From Diprion similis (lineage: Eukaryota > Arthropoda > Insecta > Hymenoptera > Diprionidae), in NCBI RefSeq assembly GCF_021155765.1, contig NC_060110.1:2356001-2420000 (forward strand): 64,000 nucleotides of DNA, read 5' to 3'. The notes beneath the pieces are model-generated. The model saw only the letters and a program-made list of their open reading frames with translations. It did no database searches and was not told the DNA's origin. Positions 35,601 through 48,676 of this stretch are shown piece after piece (position 1 is the first letter of the stretch; the number at the start of each line of letters is the position of its first letter). Made by a program: the position numbers and the translations under genes.

Positions 35601-38030
35601 TGTCCCAATATTGCATGAAAACAGTCTCATTTTACTCCTCATCCTTTTCGCTCAGGCAAAATGTCCCTTAAATATGCACTTTCTTGCCCCTGAAATGCGG
35701 GAAATGTGAGACTAGCGACACGCGTCAAAAAACCACCCATTTTTTTTACGATTTTCGGGATATGAGTGACCTTCCTCGATTTCGCTACAAATGATCTATG
35801 CACCGTCGAAATTTCAACCCATTGCGTTCGTTTGTTTATTTAATATCGGAAGAAAACGGATGAGTTCACTCGGTCGGTAAAGGTAGGACTGCTATGTCGC
35901 GTTCACGATCTGTCATAGACTTTACAGTATCTCAAGAAGACCCTCACCTGGGATTAAAACATTATCTATATGATCCTGCTTTAATTGGGTTTGACCTGAG
36001 ATACCAAGTAATCACCTACGTTTAATTCTGCATAAGATTAAGTGGACACGTCAGTGAATTTTCGAACTTTTTCAAATTATAAAAAATTATAAGTACCAAT
36101 AAAGTATCAAGATTAGACAAATCTTTAGCGGAGTCTGCGGTGAAATTTTAACGGATCCATGTTTTTTTAATTCCATAAAAAAAAATTGTAATCAGCGAAT
36201 CCTTTCTACAATATATAGATTACGGTAGGTAGTATGTCCACTTAAATTTGTTTTAAACATTTTGCAACAACAGTGGTAATGCAAAATCCTTTCTCAAAAG
36301 TCTGTTCTGGTTTACGTTGTATATTTTTCAGCATCCAAGAGGTGATTTTTCTTCTGTCGAGTGACTTTTTTTTCAAACGTTTACTCGTTTGACCCACAAG
36401 GACTGCGTTGCCAGAAATTTTATCTTTGCCAGAGTCAAAGAGGGAGGAAAGATCATTACTATTTTCAAATTCCCGCTTCCTCTTTATTAACTCAACAATT
36501 TTTGTCTGACGATGGCTCGTGAATAAATGAACGGATTTTGACGATTTTAATCTCAATCTATGGGGCTTCTCTCAACATAGGACTGCTTACATTTTGAATT
36601 TGATCGGTCTAATAGTTTTTGAGTTATTTAATTCACATCATACATTTTTTTTTTCAAAATACAACAACATGAGAGTGGATCAACGGATTTTCATGATTCT
36701 GATCACAATCTATGCAGCATTTCTCGTCTTACAAATCGAAACGATCGAGTATTGGATTTTATTCGCCAGGTAATTTACGAGTGATTCAAATAACAGAATA
36801 AAAAAGAAATTCCTAACGTCATGTGAGCTTGAAACACATCCCAGCGGGAAGTTCCTGGGCTGAGTCCGTCAAAGTCAGTAAAATTATCCACTTGTGTTAA
36901 GTGCAATGTAAAATTAAACTTTCCAATATCCTCTTGAAAAACTGACATGATCCTTTCACACATATTGAAACAGGTAGAAACTTATAAACAAAACTTATTG
37001 AACACTGTTCGTGCCTTTAGCGATCTGTGCGGTTGAAGACGCAGGGCATAGTTAAAATATAGTTTCAGCGCTAAGAACCAGAGGGCAGGCGGGTGCCGCT
37101 TACGCCCGAGAGCCGCGCGCGCGATTCTGCGCAGATAAGTTTTGGCAGTGAGCGAGTGCGGCCGAGCGCGTCTTGGCGCGTATTTCATAACTTGCCGTAC
37201 ACTCGATGAGGTCTCTATGTTGTGTCCACTCTCTATTATGGTGTTCCATGTATCAAGGTACATAGCACAAGGGGCTCGACTCTTAGAGCCACTAGCCAAT
37301 TGTTCGACTAGCTCATCAAGCTAGTCAGAGGGCATCAGCTGGACGAGTTTCCAAAATACTGTACAGATTGATCAAGGTCTCGTTCCCTCGAAGCGTTGTT
37401 TCTCTTACTATTAAGTCCGTCCCTTCCACGTTAATTAGACTAAAGTAAGAGAGCTTTCTTGGGTAGGGATAATTGATGTAGAAAGTAAGATTAATCTCAG
37501 GTGGTCCTCACTTCGATGTATTCATGTCTGATGTGCTTTCTGTTCAATAAACTTGTTTTCACTATCTGGCTTGCTCGGGCTTTTCCCTCTATTCTTTGAA
37601 GTTTTTTTACGCCCTAGCGAGTCAAAGTTTACGACATAACCCGCGAAATAACTGTGTTCTTATTTGAAACCCCGTCCATTCGATCCTCCTCGAATTCTCA
37701 ACCTTCGAGATATGATTCAATAAAACAAACACAAGAAAAATCACCTCTTCGATGTCAACAAACAGGTAGCATTAATTAGTCATAGCCTGGACTCTGGCCG
37801 TAATTTCGGCCGAATAGGTGCAACGTCTCGAATAGTCAAAAATTTTTTCCTGAAACCGTTTCCAATTCACCGGATAAAGCAGGACATTTTTTACTCATTT
37901 ACTCCTCGTGCTTACAGAATTTAATGAAAAAGGTGAAGTGCACTAAGTGTGAAAAACAAAAAGTGCTCGTGCAAGTGCGTGAACGGCATCGTTTCGGTGT
38001 GACATTAATATTTTAGTGTAGTGCGTGTGG
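35600..38030. other. Intergenic, no gene recognised
   Basis: The minus-strand frame at 36242-36556 encodes 104 lysine/arginine-rich residues of no family I know. Two similar units with CGGATTTT..AATCTATG lie at about 36530-36600 and 36680-36750. From 37060 to 37200 the sequence becomes strikingly GC-rich (GAGAGCCGCGCGCGCGATTC), and AATAAA follows at about 37547 on the plus strand, which could be a retroelement LTR or a host promoter. No exon with a clear family is present. Confidence 0.35.
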
Positions 38031-38556
38031 TATCGTGCTTGGTGATACTTATTCAAGTCCACGTGTCGAGAACGAAGAGAGTTTAAGGCCACTTTTTGTA
38101 GTGAACCGGAACGTGGTTGACGGAATTACATCCGTCGGTTCCGGATATGCAGCTCTACTAAAATTATTATATGTTCGAGCACCAAGTAATGCAATTCATG
38201 AACATCTCGGGGCGCTCAATGATATATATATATATGCAGCCCGTAAAACGTAATTGAACCTTTATTTTCAGCATTTTTCAGATGTCTTTGAGGTTAGTGT
38301 TGACTGAAATTTCCATAAAATTGCAGAAATTTCGTATTTAAGACTGTTGATTTTAACGTATCTGGTTTTTCAGGAGTATTGATTTATTCTGGATTTATTG
38401 AATGTGAAGCACTTTCACATTAATCCTGATCAACTTGAAAGACATGACACTTTTCGGGACCACGTTTACAAAATACAAATCATGGATTTTTAATCATACG
38501 ACATCTTATTCGTAAGTGTGAGTATTTCCAAACTTACGCACTTCAAGGATTATAGT

Positions 38557-41500
38557 TTATTTTGATGGAGGTGGTCCGAAAATTGGGTTTAGCTGTTGCG
38601 TACAACGTATGAATGTCGTCTGTCGATGAAGTTCTTGGAGTCGATTTGCTCCCACATACGTGCACGTTGAACGTAAGCCACCCAATATATCTAATATCGT
38701 TGCTTCAACGTCGCCTTTGTGCGGAATTTCCACGGCTCTTCCTTCAGCGGCCCTATATTAAACGGAACACAAGTCTTACGGTCCGAAAATCATCTTCAAT
38801 GTTGAAATCGTGATTTTGAAAATGATAGCTGTTTTGGACCAAACAAAATGATGAATAGTAATCAACACGCATCGAACTCGGCATGCGACAATTTTGACAA
38901 TCAATATCTTATTGTTACTTTCTCCATATAATATGCTACAGATTTGTGCGCTTAGTTATCATAGCGCATGTACCTGTATTCTGCAACTTCACCGTAGTGT
39001 TTTTCCATTGCGGCACTAGAAGACAATCCATAAAATTGAGAATATCGTTTTCCATCTCTTTCTACAACTTTTCCACCGCATTGATCGTGACCTGCTAACA
39101 TTCCCCCGATCATAACGAAGTCAGCACCGGCTCCGAACGCCTTGGCCAAATCTCCGACGCAGGTGCAACCTCCATCCTATACCAAAGTTCACTAATTTCA
39201 AGATCCTTGTGCAAATTGTACATCAGTTAGAAGTGTTTTTAGTGGCTGAGATACGATTGGTTATATTCCGAGTACTTACTGCAATGATGTGCCCACCTAC
39301 GCCATGCGCAGCGTGCGCGCATTCAAGCACAGCGCTCAATTGGGGATAGCCAACACCGGTTTTCAAGCGAGTGGTACACACAGATCCCCCGCCAATGCCT
39401 ACTTTGACGATATCAGCACCGGACAATATCAACTCTTCGACCATTTCTGGGGTTGCCACGCTTCCAGCCTATCAATCATTTGAACTGTTTCGTTAATAGG
39501 AACTTTGGTCTTTTATAGGTTATTCATTAGAATTACGAGTGGTTGATCGCTGCTGTCATCTCATTTATACGTGCCCCAAAAAGTTTATAGCTACGTGTAA
39601 CCTAAATAGTAACCTTTGCGATTCTTCGTAATATTTTACATTCTTCGAACTATTTTTGTAATCCTCGTAATCACCGTGTTATTGCTTTGTAATCTACATA
39701 CTCTTATTGTAAACCTGGCAATCATTTTGTAACCACTGTAATCTGTGCAATCACTTTTGGTCTCCGTAATCGATTTGTAAACTCTGCAAACCTTGCAGTT
39801 TCATTGACAGCCAGTAATCTGTGTAATCAACGACAATCATTGTGATCCTAATTTGTGTACGACATTTTCATAAGGTGAATAACCTCACGAAAAATGATAA
39901 GAATTCCGTAGGAGAATTCATTACGTCAACACAATCTCTGTTCCGGTTGCAACCGTCGAAATAATCTATACGTCGCAAAGAAACTAGAAAATGGAAAATC
40001 AATTCCGATGGTTGAACCTACAGGGAAAAACAAGTTGTAAAAAAGGATTTTTTTCAGTATTTTTCATCCATATACAAAACATACAATTCAAATACAACTA
40101 CTGAAAGTACCACCAGCGAATTACCAAATCAAGACAGAAGTTTATCAGAAATTGAAATTTTGAATTTTTTTCGTTTGAAAGAATGGGACATACAAATTTT
40201 TCGTGCTTACCATGGAAATTTGAATGTAAGTTTATATAAACTTCACTACTAACAGAGGTCCGAAAATGTATAGGTTTATTGCAACCAGAAAAAGTCTTTC
40301 TCCATCGAACGGAATGCTCTTTTTATATCGCGGTAGACGATGAAAGGTAGTAATTACGATAGTTACATCTGGTCATTCTTGGTATTGTAAAATTATTATA
40401 CTGTACAATTATTACTGCTACTATTCTCAATAGTTTGTAAGATTGTTAGATAAGGGTTTGTAAGACAAATTTTGAGTTAAGATATTCTTATGATCTCGCG
40501 CCCTTTGGAGAATAATTTTCAATATACAGAAACTATATTTTTCAGTATACGATAAACTTACCATAATTGTGTGGTTTGGGTAGGCGGACCGAACGTTCCT
40601 CACGAATTCAACGAAGGGTTGAATATGCCCGTTTGCAATAGTTATGGCAATTGTTGACAGCTCTGGAATGGCGTTAATAATATCCGAAAGTCGTTCGAAG
40701 TTACCAGGACCTATCCCCGCACACACGGCAACATTATTCAGACATTCAGGACTTGAAGCTGCAAAGGTTTTCCATTCTTCCAAGCTGTAGTATTTATTAA
40801 TCGCCGTAAAGAGCCCATGCTGAAAGCATATAATTATCATGTTTTTAGTTATTAAATATTCAACCAGAGAGAGCAATTTTGAATACCCTATTTCTCTGTT
40901 CACAAAAACCAAAGGAAGTTATTGTGATCTATAGTTTCTAGGTCTGGAAAATCACCTCCGACCATTTTTTCCTGGACGTGTGTGTTTGGGTATGTATGTA
41001 TGTGATCAATATTTTTTTTGTAACACCTGCATGGAAAGTGTCATTTTCGAGGGTCGTGTAGCGTGCGTGAAGTGCCTTATTCCTGAATAATAGAGTTGGC
41101 GCATGCGCGCATTCGATATGCTCTATTTCCCGGTGCGGAAGATTCGTAGCGCATGCGCACATTAGATATGCTCTATTTCCCGGTGCAGCGTATTCTTGTC
41201 ACCGACAACACGGTCGACGGCAGCCTCGCGCGGCACTCTATACAATTCGACGTTGGTTTGCCTCTGAAATAACACTTTCCTACGCATGTGTTACAAAAAA
41301 TAGCGTGTGTAGCTAGTGCGTGAAGGCGATACCTACCTCGTGTGATTGCAGCACTCGCCTGTCGGCTCGTGCTGCAAACTTGACACTCGTCGGATATCGC
41401 CTGTTTCACGCACTAGCTACACAATATACTATTTTCCCGACGATATTTCGAAAACGAGTTTCCAGATTTCAATGAATCTGGTCTTAATTCATACAGCTTT

Positions 41501-44500
41501 TCCGAACTTGAAACTGATTAGATTTTCGCTTTGATCTTTGAGTACTTTTTCAATTGTTTACATAATGCAATTTCGAAAATCAAATAAAAATAATGATATC
41601 TTGAGATTAGATTAACGAATTTGAATGAAAATTGGTGCCGTGAGGTTTCTTGTTATTGATATAAAACTATAAGATTATAAGATATAACTTTAATATCGTT
41701 TAATCTTTTTCGCCTAATTGGAAACTAGCGATTTCTCACTGTAGAACGTTTTTTAAATCAAGGTAAATTTTCGCAGCGGACGTATACGGGATACTTCTTT
41801 CCGCCTCTTGCAAGGGTTGAAGCAAATGACCAATTCATGAACACTTGTGTGATCTATGGGAATGATCATGTCCAATTGTTGATTTGCTTTTTATTTTCGT
41901 ACGCGTAAGCGTCCGTGTCTTCTTTTTTCATAATTATTTTGATATGATTCCCAAATCATGATAGTGCGGCTTTCATATTATGTTTGCCAGTACCGTATCA
42001 ATCTCATATTAATGAGTATTTATATTTGAGTAATATGAAACAAGAAAAAGTGTCCTTACGATATAAGAAGTTTGAAATAAAATTTATCAACACGCATTTA
42101 TCTTTTTTCAAATTGTGTAAGTTATATACTAAAAAGTTGATACATTTTGATACGTGTCATTGACTCTTAACGATAACGTGAAGATATTATTTGGAGTAAA
42201 TATTATATTACGTAACAAGGAGGCGAACTCGGTCTTCTCGGGCCGAGAAGTGTTGCCTTCTTGTTGCACACGATTCCTTGTACAACAAAAGTATCTGACG
42301 CGTTTTTTCACGAATCACGAAATTGAGATTAGGGCTGCGTGATGTCAGATTAGTTTGCGACAGCGCATGCGCGCAGTACAGAAACAAAATAATTATAACA
42401 CACATTGTCAGGAGTGGAAAGTAGTCTTTTCTGTAATCCGCGCATACGTATTCGCAGCTTCACTCTACCGTCATGGAAACGGGTACTTTGTTTACGGAAA
42501 ACAAGCACGAAAAAAAAGCGTAAAACATGCTAGCGATATGTAAAAGTGATTTAATTTGATAGTTGAGGGGCTTTTGAATGGCCGAAGCTCTATCCGTTCA
42601 TTCTTCACACTTTTTCTGGCAGACGGAAATCGTCTCTACAGTAAAATAGGCTTGCTGAATTTAGTGTAATGGAAGCATTTTTCTGTGTACGTATCTTAAC
42701 CGAATCTACTTCTCAAGCAAGCGTATGTCTATTTATATTCAATCTATATTTTAATTTAAGACTTATTGAATCGTAAGCGATAATTGAGTGAATTTACTTA
42801 TCTTCTCATTTTCTATGTTACAAAATATACACAGTACACGCACTTTACATAATTAGTTTCTATAGCGATCTCTCGAGTTATAGATTTTATGGGGCTTTCT
42901 ATATTTTACCAGACTGGAACATTATTTGTCGGGTTTCAAGATATGAGGTCAAATTAGTTAGGCTTCAGTCAAATGACCCCTCAGTCTCACCATTGCGACG
43001 TTATCACACCGCTTTGCTCGAACAGCACGTTTCTAGTTGTCGTAGAACTTTTTTACTCGAAGTCATATGCACAGGGAGAAGATTCTCGGGGTCGGAGGTA
43101 AAATGAAACTAAAGTCAAGACCTGCCTTGTATACGATATTTGTGCTCAATTTTAGTTACACTCTTATAGTACAGTGTTTCGCCCGTATTCACTACAAAAA
43201 AGAGCTCTTTGCTTCATATTCATTAATTATTACTGAAATAATATTTACCGGGAAAATAGTCGACTTGAATGTTCAATTTTGCATATGTTGGACGAGTTCC
43301 GAGTCTTATGACGTCATCAAACCGCAAAAGTTGTATTGTATATACTGCTGTCATGTTATTCCGAGAGTGTTATATTTCAGCGTTTGGTTACCATGGTGTC
43401 TTAGTACCGAGCCTTCGAATTCAAACGTACCTTTGAAAGTGCCTTGGCCATCTTAAATGTACCCGTACTGTCCATGTTTGACGCCATAATGGGAATACCC
43501 TTGTAAATACGTTGAGAAGTTCGGAATTTCATTTCAACGAATAGGTCGACCTGAAAATTTATCATTTCACACGTATACAACTACATTCTCGAAAACTTTA
43601 TAATTTGCAGTGTACCTTTAGATTTTTAGTCAATTTCAGATTTAACGTGGAACCAACTTCAGTGCAAAAATTTGATAGTCAGTACGTAATGTGTATTGTG
43701 TATGCGTAGACAGGCAAATCCACAAAACCCTGAACTTTCAGCTAAGCGTAATGAAATTGAGAATGTTTATCAAGACAACATTACTACGCACTTGTACGTT
43801 TCAGTCCTAGTTCTACGTAGTATTGGAAACTCGTTTGCGTAATCAAATATTGTGTATTGCGAAAAAATCTACTCGAAAAATTTTGAAAGAAAAGACAATT
43901 TCGAAACCATATGCGAGTATCACGAAAATTTTCAAAGCTATCAAATTCCACGAGCGCTCTCCCAGTTCTCAGTTTTTATTATGATATATTTCAGTTTCAA
44001 GTCCTACTAAAACATCTCTCAATCTCATTTACATGTGCTCCTTTCGCAGAAAAAGTTAACTAGTTAGTTACCAAAAATTTTGTAGTAGCGTTATTAAAAT
44101 TGAGAACAAAAACAATTTTTTCGTGAAATGCATTCAATTAGTGCGGAACAGAATAAATATTGAACATCACTTTGTAACGATAATATCTACTTATCTACGT
44201 ATAATTCAAATAACTTATTTAACCGATTTCACTTGTGATAATTTATGTTGACTACGGGATATCCATCTCCAAAAAATAATGAATCGAGCAATAGATTTTG
44301 CACCAGCTAAATCGATTAGGTTGGTTTGAAGAATATTTTCTCCTCGCATGGGACGTATAACAACACTTGAAATGTAAGCATGCGCCAACTTTTGACTTCC
44401 GCAATATTTTGAAATCGGCTGTCTTCAACATTGCACTGCAGAATACTACACATTCTGGATCTTTGTACATGCAATACCCTGGCGTGTCCCAAATCAGTAG

Positions 44501-44614
44501 ATTTTTTAACTGTCAAAGTACACTCACTTCCGCTCTGCTTCTGAGAGTGCTTCTTCTCGGGCGTATTAAAACATCTTTGTAATCTAATTTGATATCGTTG
44601 ATTATGTTCGACAT
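38557..44614 (-). CDS. GMPR: GMP reductase, copy 1 (complete, 6 exons, 350 aa)
   Basis: Exons: 44614-44528, 43550-43431, 40819-40562, 39468-39280, 39176-38974, 38752-38557; 1053 bp, all GT..AG, TAA stop. It matches animal GMP reductases end to end (vertebrate enzymes are about 345-348 aa): [46 protein letters not shown] with catalytic Cys186 and Thr188, DGGCTCVGD (219 on), IGGMLAGH and [15 protein letters not shown]. The enzyme reduces GMP to IMP and ammonia with NADPH, a cytosolic purine salvage step. Oddities: residue 129, Asp in the family and in copy 2, is Thr (TIANG), and His77, Asp109 and Glu118 have become Asn. Residue 281 is Glu instead of Gly. Exon 3 is the outlier. It may be impaired or changed in function although the frame is intact. 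Introns 2 and 3 hold repeats absent from copy 2. Confidence 0.9.
39590..39860. repeat. Degenerate TGTAATC repeat in GMP reductase copy 1 intron 3
   Basis: The word GTAATC or a one-base variant recurs about a dozen times at spacings of 10-25 bases (CCTCGTAATCACC, TTTGTAATCTAC, CACTGTAATCTGTGCAATC). Copy 2 has only its edges at about 54095-54145. Confidence 0.6.
40950..41445 (-). repeat. Dispersed repeat R1, copy 3 (in GMP reductase copy 1 intron 2)
   Basis: Reverse complement of the R1 core at 166-456 and 8805-9122. It includes the longest form of the hairpin: TGTGTAGCTAGTGCGTGAAG and its inverse about 100 bp away. A unit of about 62 bp ending TGCTCTATTTCCCGGTGC occurs twice at 41099-41188. 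GMP reductase copy 2 has the empty site at about 54735 (CAGTTTTTTGTCAGACGATA), so the insertion is real and specific to copy 1. Confidence 0.75.
42230..42540. repeat. Dispersed repeat R3 in GMP reductase copy 1 intron 2
   Basis: It resembles 56440-56720 in copy 2 and the leader of the foldback repeat at 7230-7520 (shared CGCGCATACGTATTCGCAG-like and GTTTACGGAAAACA-like words). It was present before the GMP reductase duplication. Confidence 0.55.
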
Positions 44615-47600
44615 TTCTTAGAAACTGTCCTGTTACAGAAGTACTCGGAGGACTACTCGTGATCGGCTATGTGACGATGTCTTCCGACTAACGAGCTGGG
44701 ACGTCGCTGTTATATTAAAATTCTCCTGCGGCTGGACTTTGCTAGAGACCCTGGTGTCTATGCGTGCGTGTTTGTCGGTGGATGTGAAATCGGGGAGGGG
44801 GATTGAGAAGATGTTAAACTAGAATATACTTATCATACCACGAGATGTCCGTACATGGAAATGTTTCGAATTTCATTCAAGAAGTCGTAGATGACCGCAA
44901 TGTGGTTAATTCCGACTGAGTTCAATGGAAGAATCTCTTATTGATTGAAAAAAATTGACATAAAGAACGTTTATGGGTCGACGAGTTTGAAGAAGTCAAA
45001 TCAATCGTCGCATCTCTCGAATGCCAAAATTTTATTGTTTTCCGGTTTCGATAAATCAGGGCTCACTTTATTCACGAATGAATTCTATTCAGATCACCTA
45101 AGATGAATTTTGATTAACAACGAATCACGATGATGAATGATGAAAATGAAATGAAAAAGAGGTGCAAACTATATATTCAATCAAATAAAACTATAGCGAT
45201 ATCGTCAATTCAGATTACACTGGTCAACAGTGTATCGATAGTTGAACAGCCTTAATAAAAGTTGATATCAACAACCCTAGGGATGGGCGTAGTTTTTCGG
45301 AATTAGCTCTAGTTATCTATTTTATCAACATTTTTAAATATGACTAAAAGCAATATTCAGATGAAGAATTCGTTTTTTCCACGTAAGGTTCGTGAAATAA
45401 ATATTTCCTTCGAACCCTCATTTTAATACGAATTTTCATGTTTGAAAATGTTGGATTTGGGAATATAATCATGACTATATGAAAAACTACCCCCCTTCCC
45501 CCTCTTAATATTCCAATGACGTAAAAACTAGCGCCAATCCACGACGAAAAGAGGAGTTCCAGTCCCAATAACTCGTATTGCCACCTAAATCTTCATAATT
45601 GATTAACATTTCTTGAACAATATTTTTGTTATTAGGATTTTTCACGTTCTAAAAATTGGAAAACAACAGCTTTCAAGCTATTCCAGGACTATTTTTCTAA
45701 GCTTGTCATGACGTTCTCAAAGTCTGCATCTTCATACGAATGAAGTGAACAAGAATTTACTAGATTACTCCTTTGAAACTGATGAAAATAAATATCATTT
45801 TGATAGAGTTATTTTGAGAAAAGTATCCCTTCATGTATACATACATATATAAATAGCAAGAAGTCATTATGTGATACGTAAATCGCAGTTGATATTCTGA
45901 ATAAGCGGACCGAAATAGATAAATATTATCATGTATCAGTATTTAGAATATGTATTCTTTGCAGACCTATGATATTAATATCGAGAGCTGAAGCTTGGAC
46001 AGCATTTTTATGTCGTCATTTCTACTTTATTTTTTACTTCAATTTTGAAAAAAAAAAATACTAGATTTTTTGATAAAGTCTGATGTGCGCATTTAGACTT
46101 TGTAAGATGATTTTGATGTAAGGCCAGTCACCATTCCAATTTGTCTATGGATCTCCTGAAACTGTGAGATTATCTTGTTGAAAGTACGGGCCTTAAGATA
46201 TAGGATAGGTCTAACAAAACTTTCAAATTGATATCTTAAAAATAACGGCTTTCGTGAGAAGCAAATTTTGTGAAATCTCATGTTCATTTGTTGAGACAGC
46301 AACTGAACTGTGATTGAATGGCTCACCGTATCGGAGCTTCGGATGCGTGATTTCTGCAGGTAAAATTCTTTCTGGTAAAACCTTTCTGGTCAACCGAATG
46401 TCGTTGATGGAAAGAAATTACAAATGTTAACAACCAAAAACGTAATTAAAACTGTACTTACAAATCGAAGATTCGAGATTTACTTATCCAAGAACATTTA
46501 CAACTATTGTGAAAAGTGATCTTTTTAAGTCGTGATTTGTACAGGCTGTAGGTGAATGTCAAATCATCGTGAATACCGTTCTTCTATTAATTCTGAAAAA
46601 TATTAGGTGCATCCACAACGATTGTATGCATCTTTTTACCCTCTTGGTGATTTTACGAAAACTCAACAGTTTCAGAATTAGGCAACATTTTATAAATATA
46701 GTCATTTTTTGCAAAAAGTTCAACAGTTATGCGATAAAAAATCATATGAAACTTTTTAAAAAAGTAAATTGAAGCTTTTACTGTCCGCTTTAAGTTTTCG
46801 CTGGAAAAAAAGTAAAAAAAATTTTCTACAAGTCGTGCGCTAAAATTGCAACCCCCAAAAAAAGCCAAAAAAACGACCAACTTTCAAAGTGCGTACCGGG
46901 CTCAAAAAAAATCGTAAAAATTTTTTCGAAAAAGGTAAACGAAGATTTATGTGTCCTTTTTAAAACGCCGCTTGGAAAATTGGGATATCGTCATTTTTCA
47001 GAGAAGGATGGAACTTTTTGTGTGGCTCGACATCGGAGCGAGTGTTTCCATACTTTTGGACGGTAGTGTACTTTGTTGGAGTCTAATTTTTCTGTTTGCG
47101 AAAAGTAATGGGGAACAGTTTGCGAATATAATTTCGAAGTACTCTTTCCTAACTGTATCCAATTTAAACAGATGTTCGATAAAAGATCTATTTATAGAAC
47201 AGCAAATGAGAATAATTTGTTGGAAGCAGTTAATTTATAATGTCCACGTGTAGCGTACGAAGATAAAATTTGCGTTTATTGAACATAGATTTAACATCTT
47301 TTACTACGAACTTATGTAACCCATTTGTCATTCGTGAAGTTTACTATAGTAGAGAACAATAATTCACATAAATCAATCCACTGTATTGAATATATCATGA
47401 CATGTTCGAAAATTTAGTATCAGATTCTTAATCGAGGAGCTGTAATAGCCCAAGGTCGCACATTTTATACATACTCGTGCACATATTCAACATCAAAAGA
47501 GTTTTATTCTCATGAACCAGTCTGCCATATTCGATCGGCTATATTGTATTTTCTGATTTGAAATTCTTCATCGGTGACCTCACAAACGCCCGTAAAGTTC

Positions 47601-48650
47601 AGTTTCTGCAACTCGACGTGAATGTAACTTTCAGAAATCACTCGGGCATATTGGATCTGCCATTTTGTATTCTGCAAATTAGGTAACAAATTCTTAATCA
47701 GCGACGGCAAAAACCCACTTTCGTGGTTGAATTCCTACAACTCTTTCAATTATCCGATCATACAAATTATTTGATCATTAAGCAACGATGTTGCAATATT
47801 GAGGGCTTGGCGCCAAAAATTATTCGTAACATCTCCCAAAAAGTTACAAGAAAATCTGTATACAAGCAAAGAGTTCTGTAATTTCATTTCACGGGCATCC
47901 CTTTTGCGCAACCACCTGTTGGAGAACTCTTCTATGTTATTTAAGGTCCTTAAATATCTTTTGGCCTGAAATGACTTGAAAGAGTAGATTTAATATTAAA
48001 AGATAACGGACGTTTTTCTGTAGAGCGTTCAATTCCCTACAGAAATACGCTACAGTCATATTAGTATACTGATACGTTCAAGAGTTGTAAAATTTCAAAG
48101 TTCAAAGATATTTTTTTTTACGTCATTTGAATGGGAAATAGAAAATCGCAATGAGGCAACTCTAAATATCAATATTAAGAGCTGGAACTTGGACGGCAAC
48201 TTTTTTTAGTCATTCGAAACAATATTTTTAACCTTAATTAGAAGAAAAAAAAACGTGGTCGCTATTTTTTATACAGTCTACTTTACATATATTTCAGTCA
48301 CAGGTCTTTTAAATAAACCTCATATCGAATCGATCAGTGCATCATCTTGTTTCGAGAGTTTTCTTTAAAAATCACCGACGTTCAGAATCCATGGACTGGA
48401 TCAAGAGTTATAGTTGTAGAAATTCGGCAGATCGAACGAATGCTACTTACTGTTTCTTGTTTAGTCCGGCGGAACGGTAGCAAATTGAAATTGCATATTT
48501 TATCGGTTGATGTACATCATCAGCATTTTACTCGATATGCCATTCAATTATTATAAATATCGATCAACGTTTCAGACTTGCCCCATTACTTGAACCCGAA
48601 TTCCTCCACGCAAATTAAAATTTCGTCCGCATAACATGCAGCTACTGAAA
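44615..48650. other. Intergenic strip upstream of GMP reductase copy 1
   Basis: No coding gene. Equivalent to 59271-63040, and in diverged form to 29840-32748. The stretch 47510-47710 belongs to a widespread insect-type repeat with CCAAAATGGCAGATCC-like words, read here as CAAAATGGCAGATCCAATAT on the minus strand; the open frame it contains is a by-product. The GMP reductase promoter must lie just right of 44614, but I see no clear TATA box. Confidence 0.5.
47891..47929 (+). pseudogene. Inverted relic of esterase exon 1
   Basis: On the plus strand this reads TGIPFAQPPVGEL, matching the end of esterase exon 1 (GIPFAQPPIGDLR in copy D). It is opposite in orientation to every other esterase exon here. 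Upstream similarity decays at once with frame breaks, and no donor follows. A second copy lies at 62270-62308 in the duplicated unit. Confidence 0.65.
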
Positions 48651-48676
48651 ATCGAACTATGGGTTTTGCGATTAAC

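Noticed and set aside
36242..36556. Minus-strand 104-codon basic frame
   Set aside because: Lys/Arg-rich composition can arise in AT-rich DNA; no known domain, no introns or promoter, no second copy in the window.
44252..44516. Minus-strand frames overlapping GMP reductase intron 1
   Set aside because: Intronic, with no family match; identical in the second unit only because of duplication. The real coding part is exon 1 at 44528-44614.
47510..47710. Minus-strand 66-codon frame repeated at 61889-62089
   Set aside because: It lies in a widespread non-coding repeat (CAAAATGGCAGATCC type) with a diverged relative at 31420-31530 that is not open in the same way.
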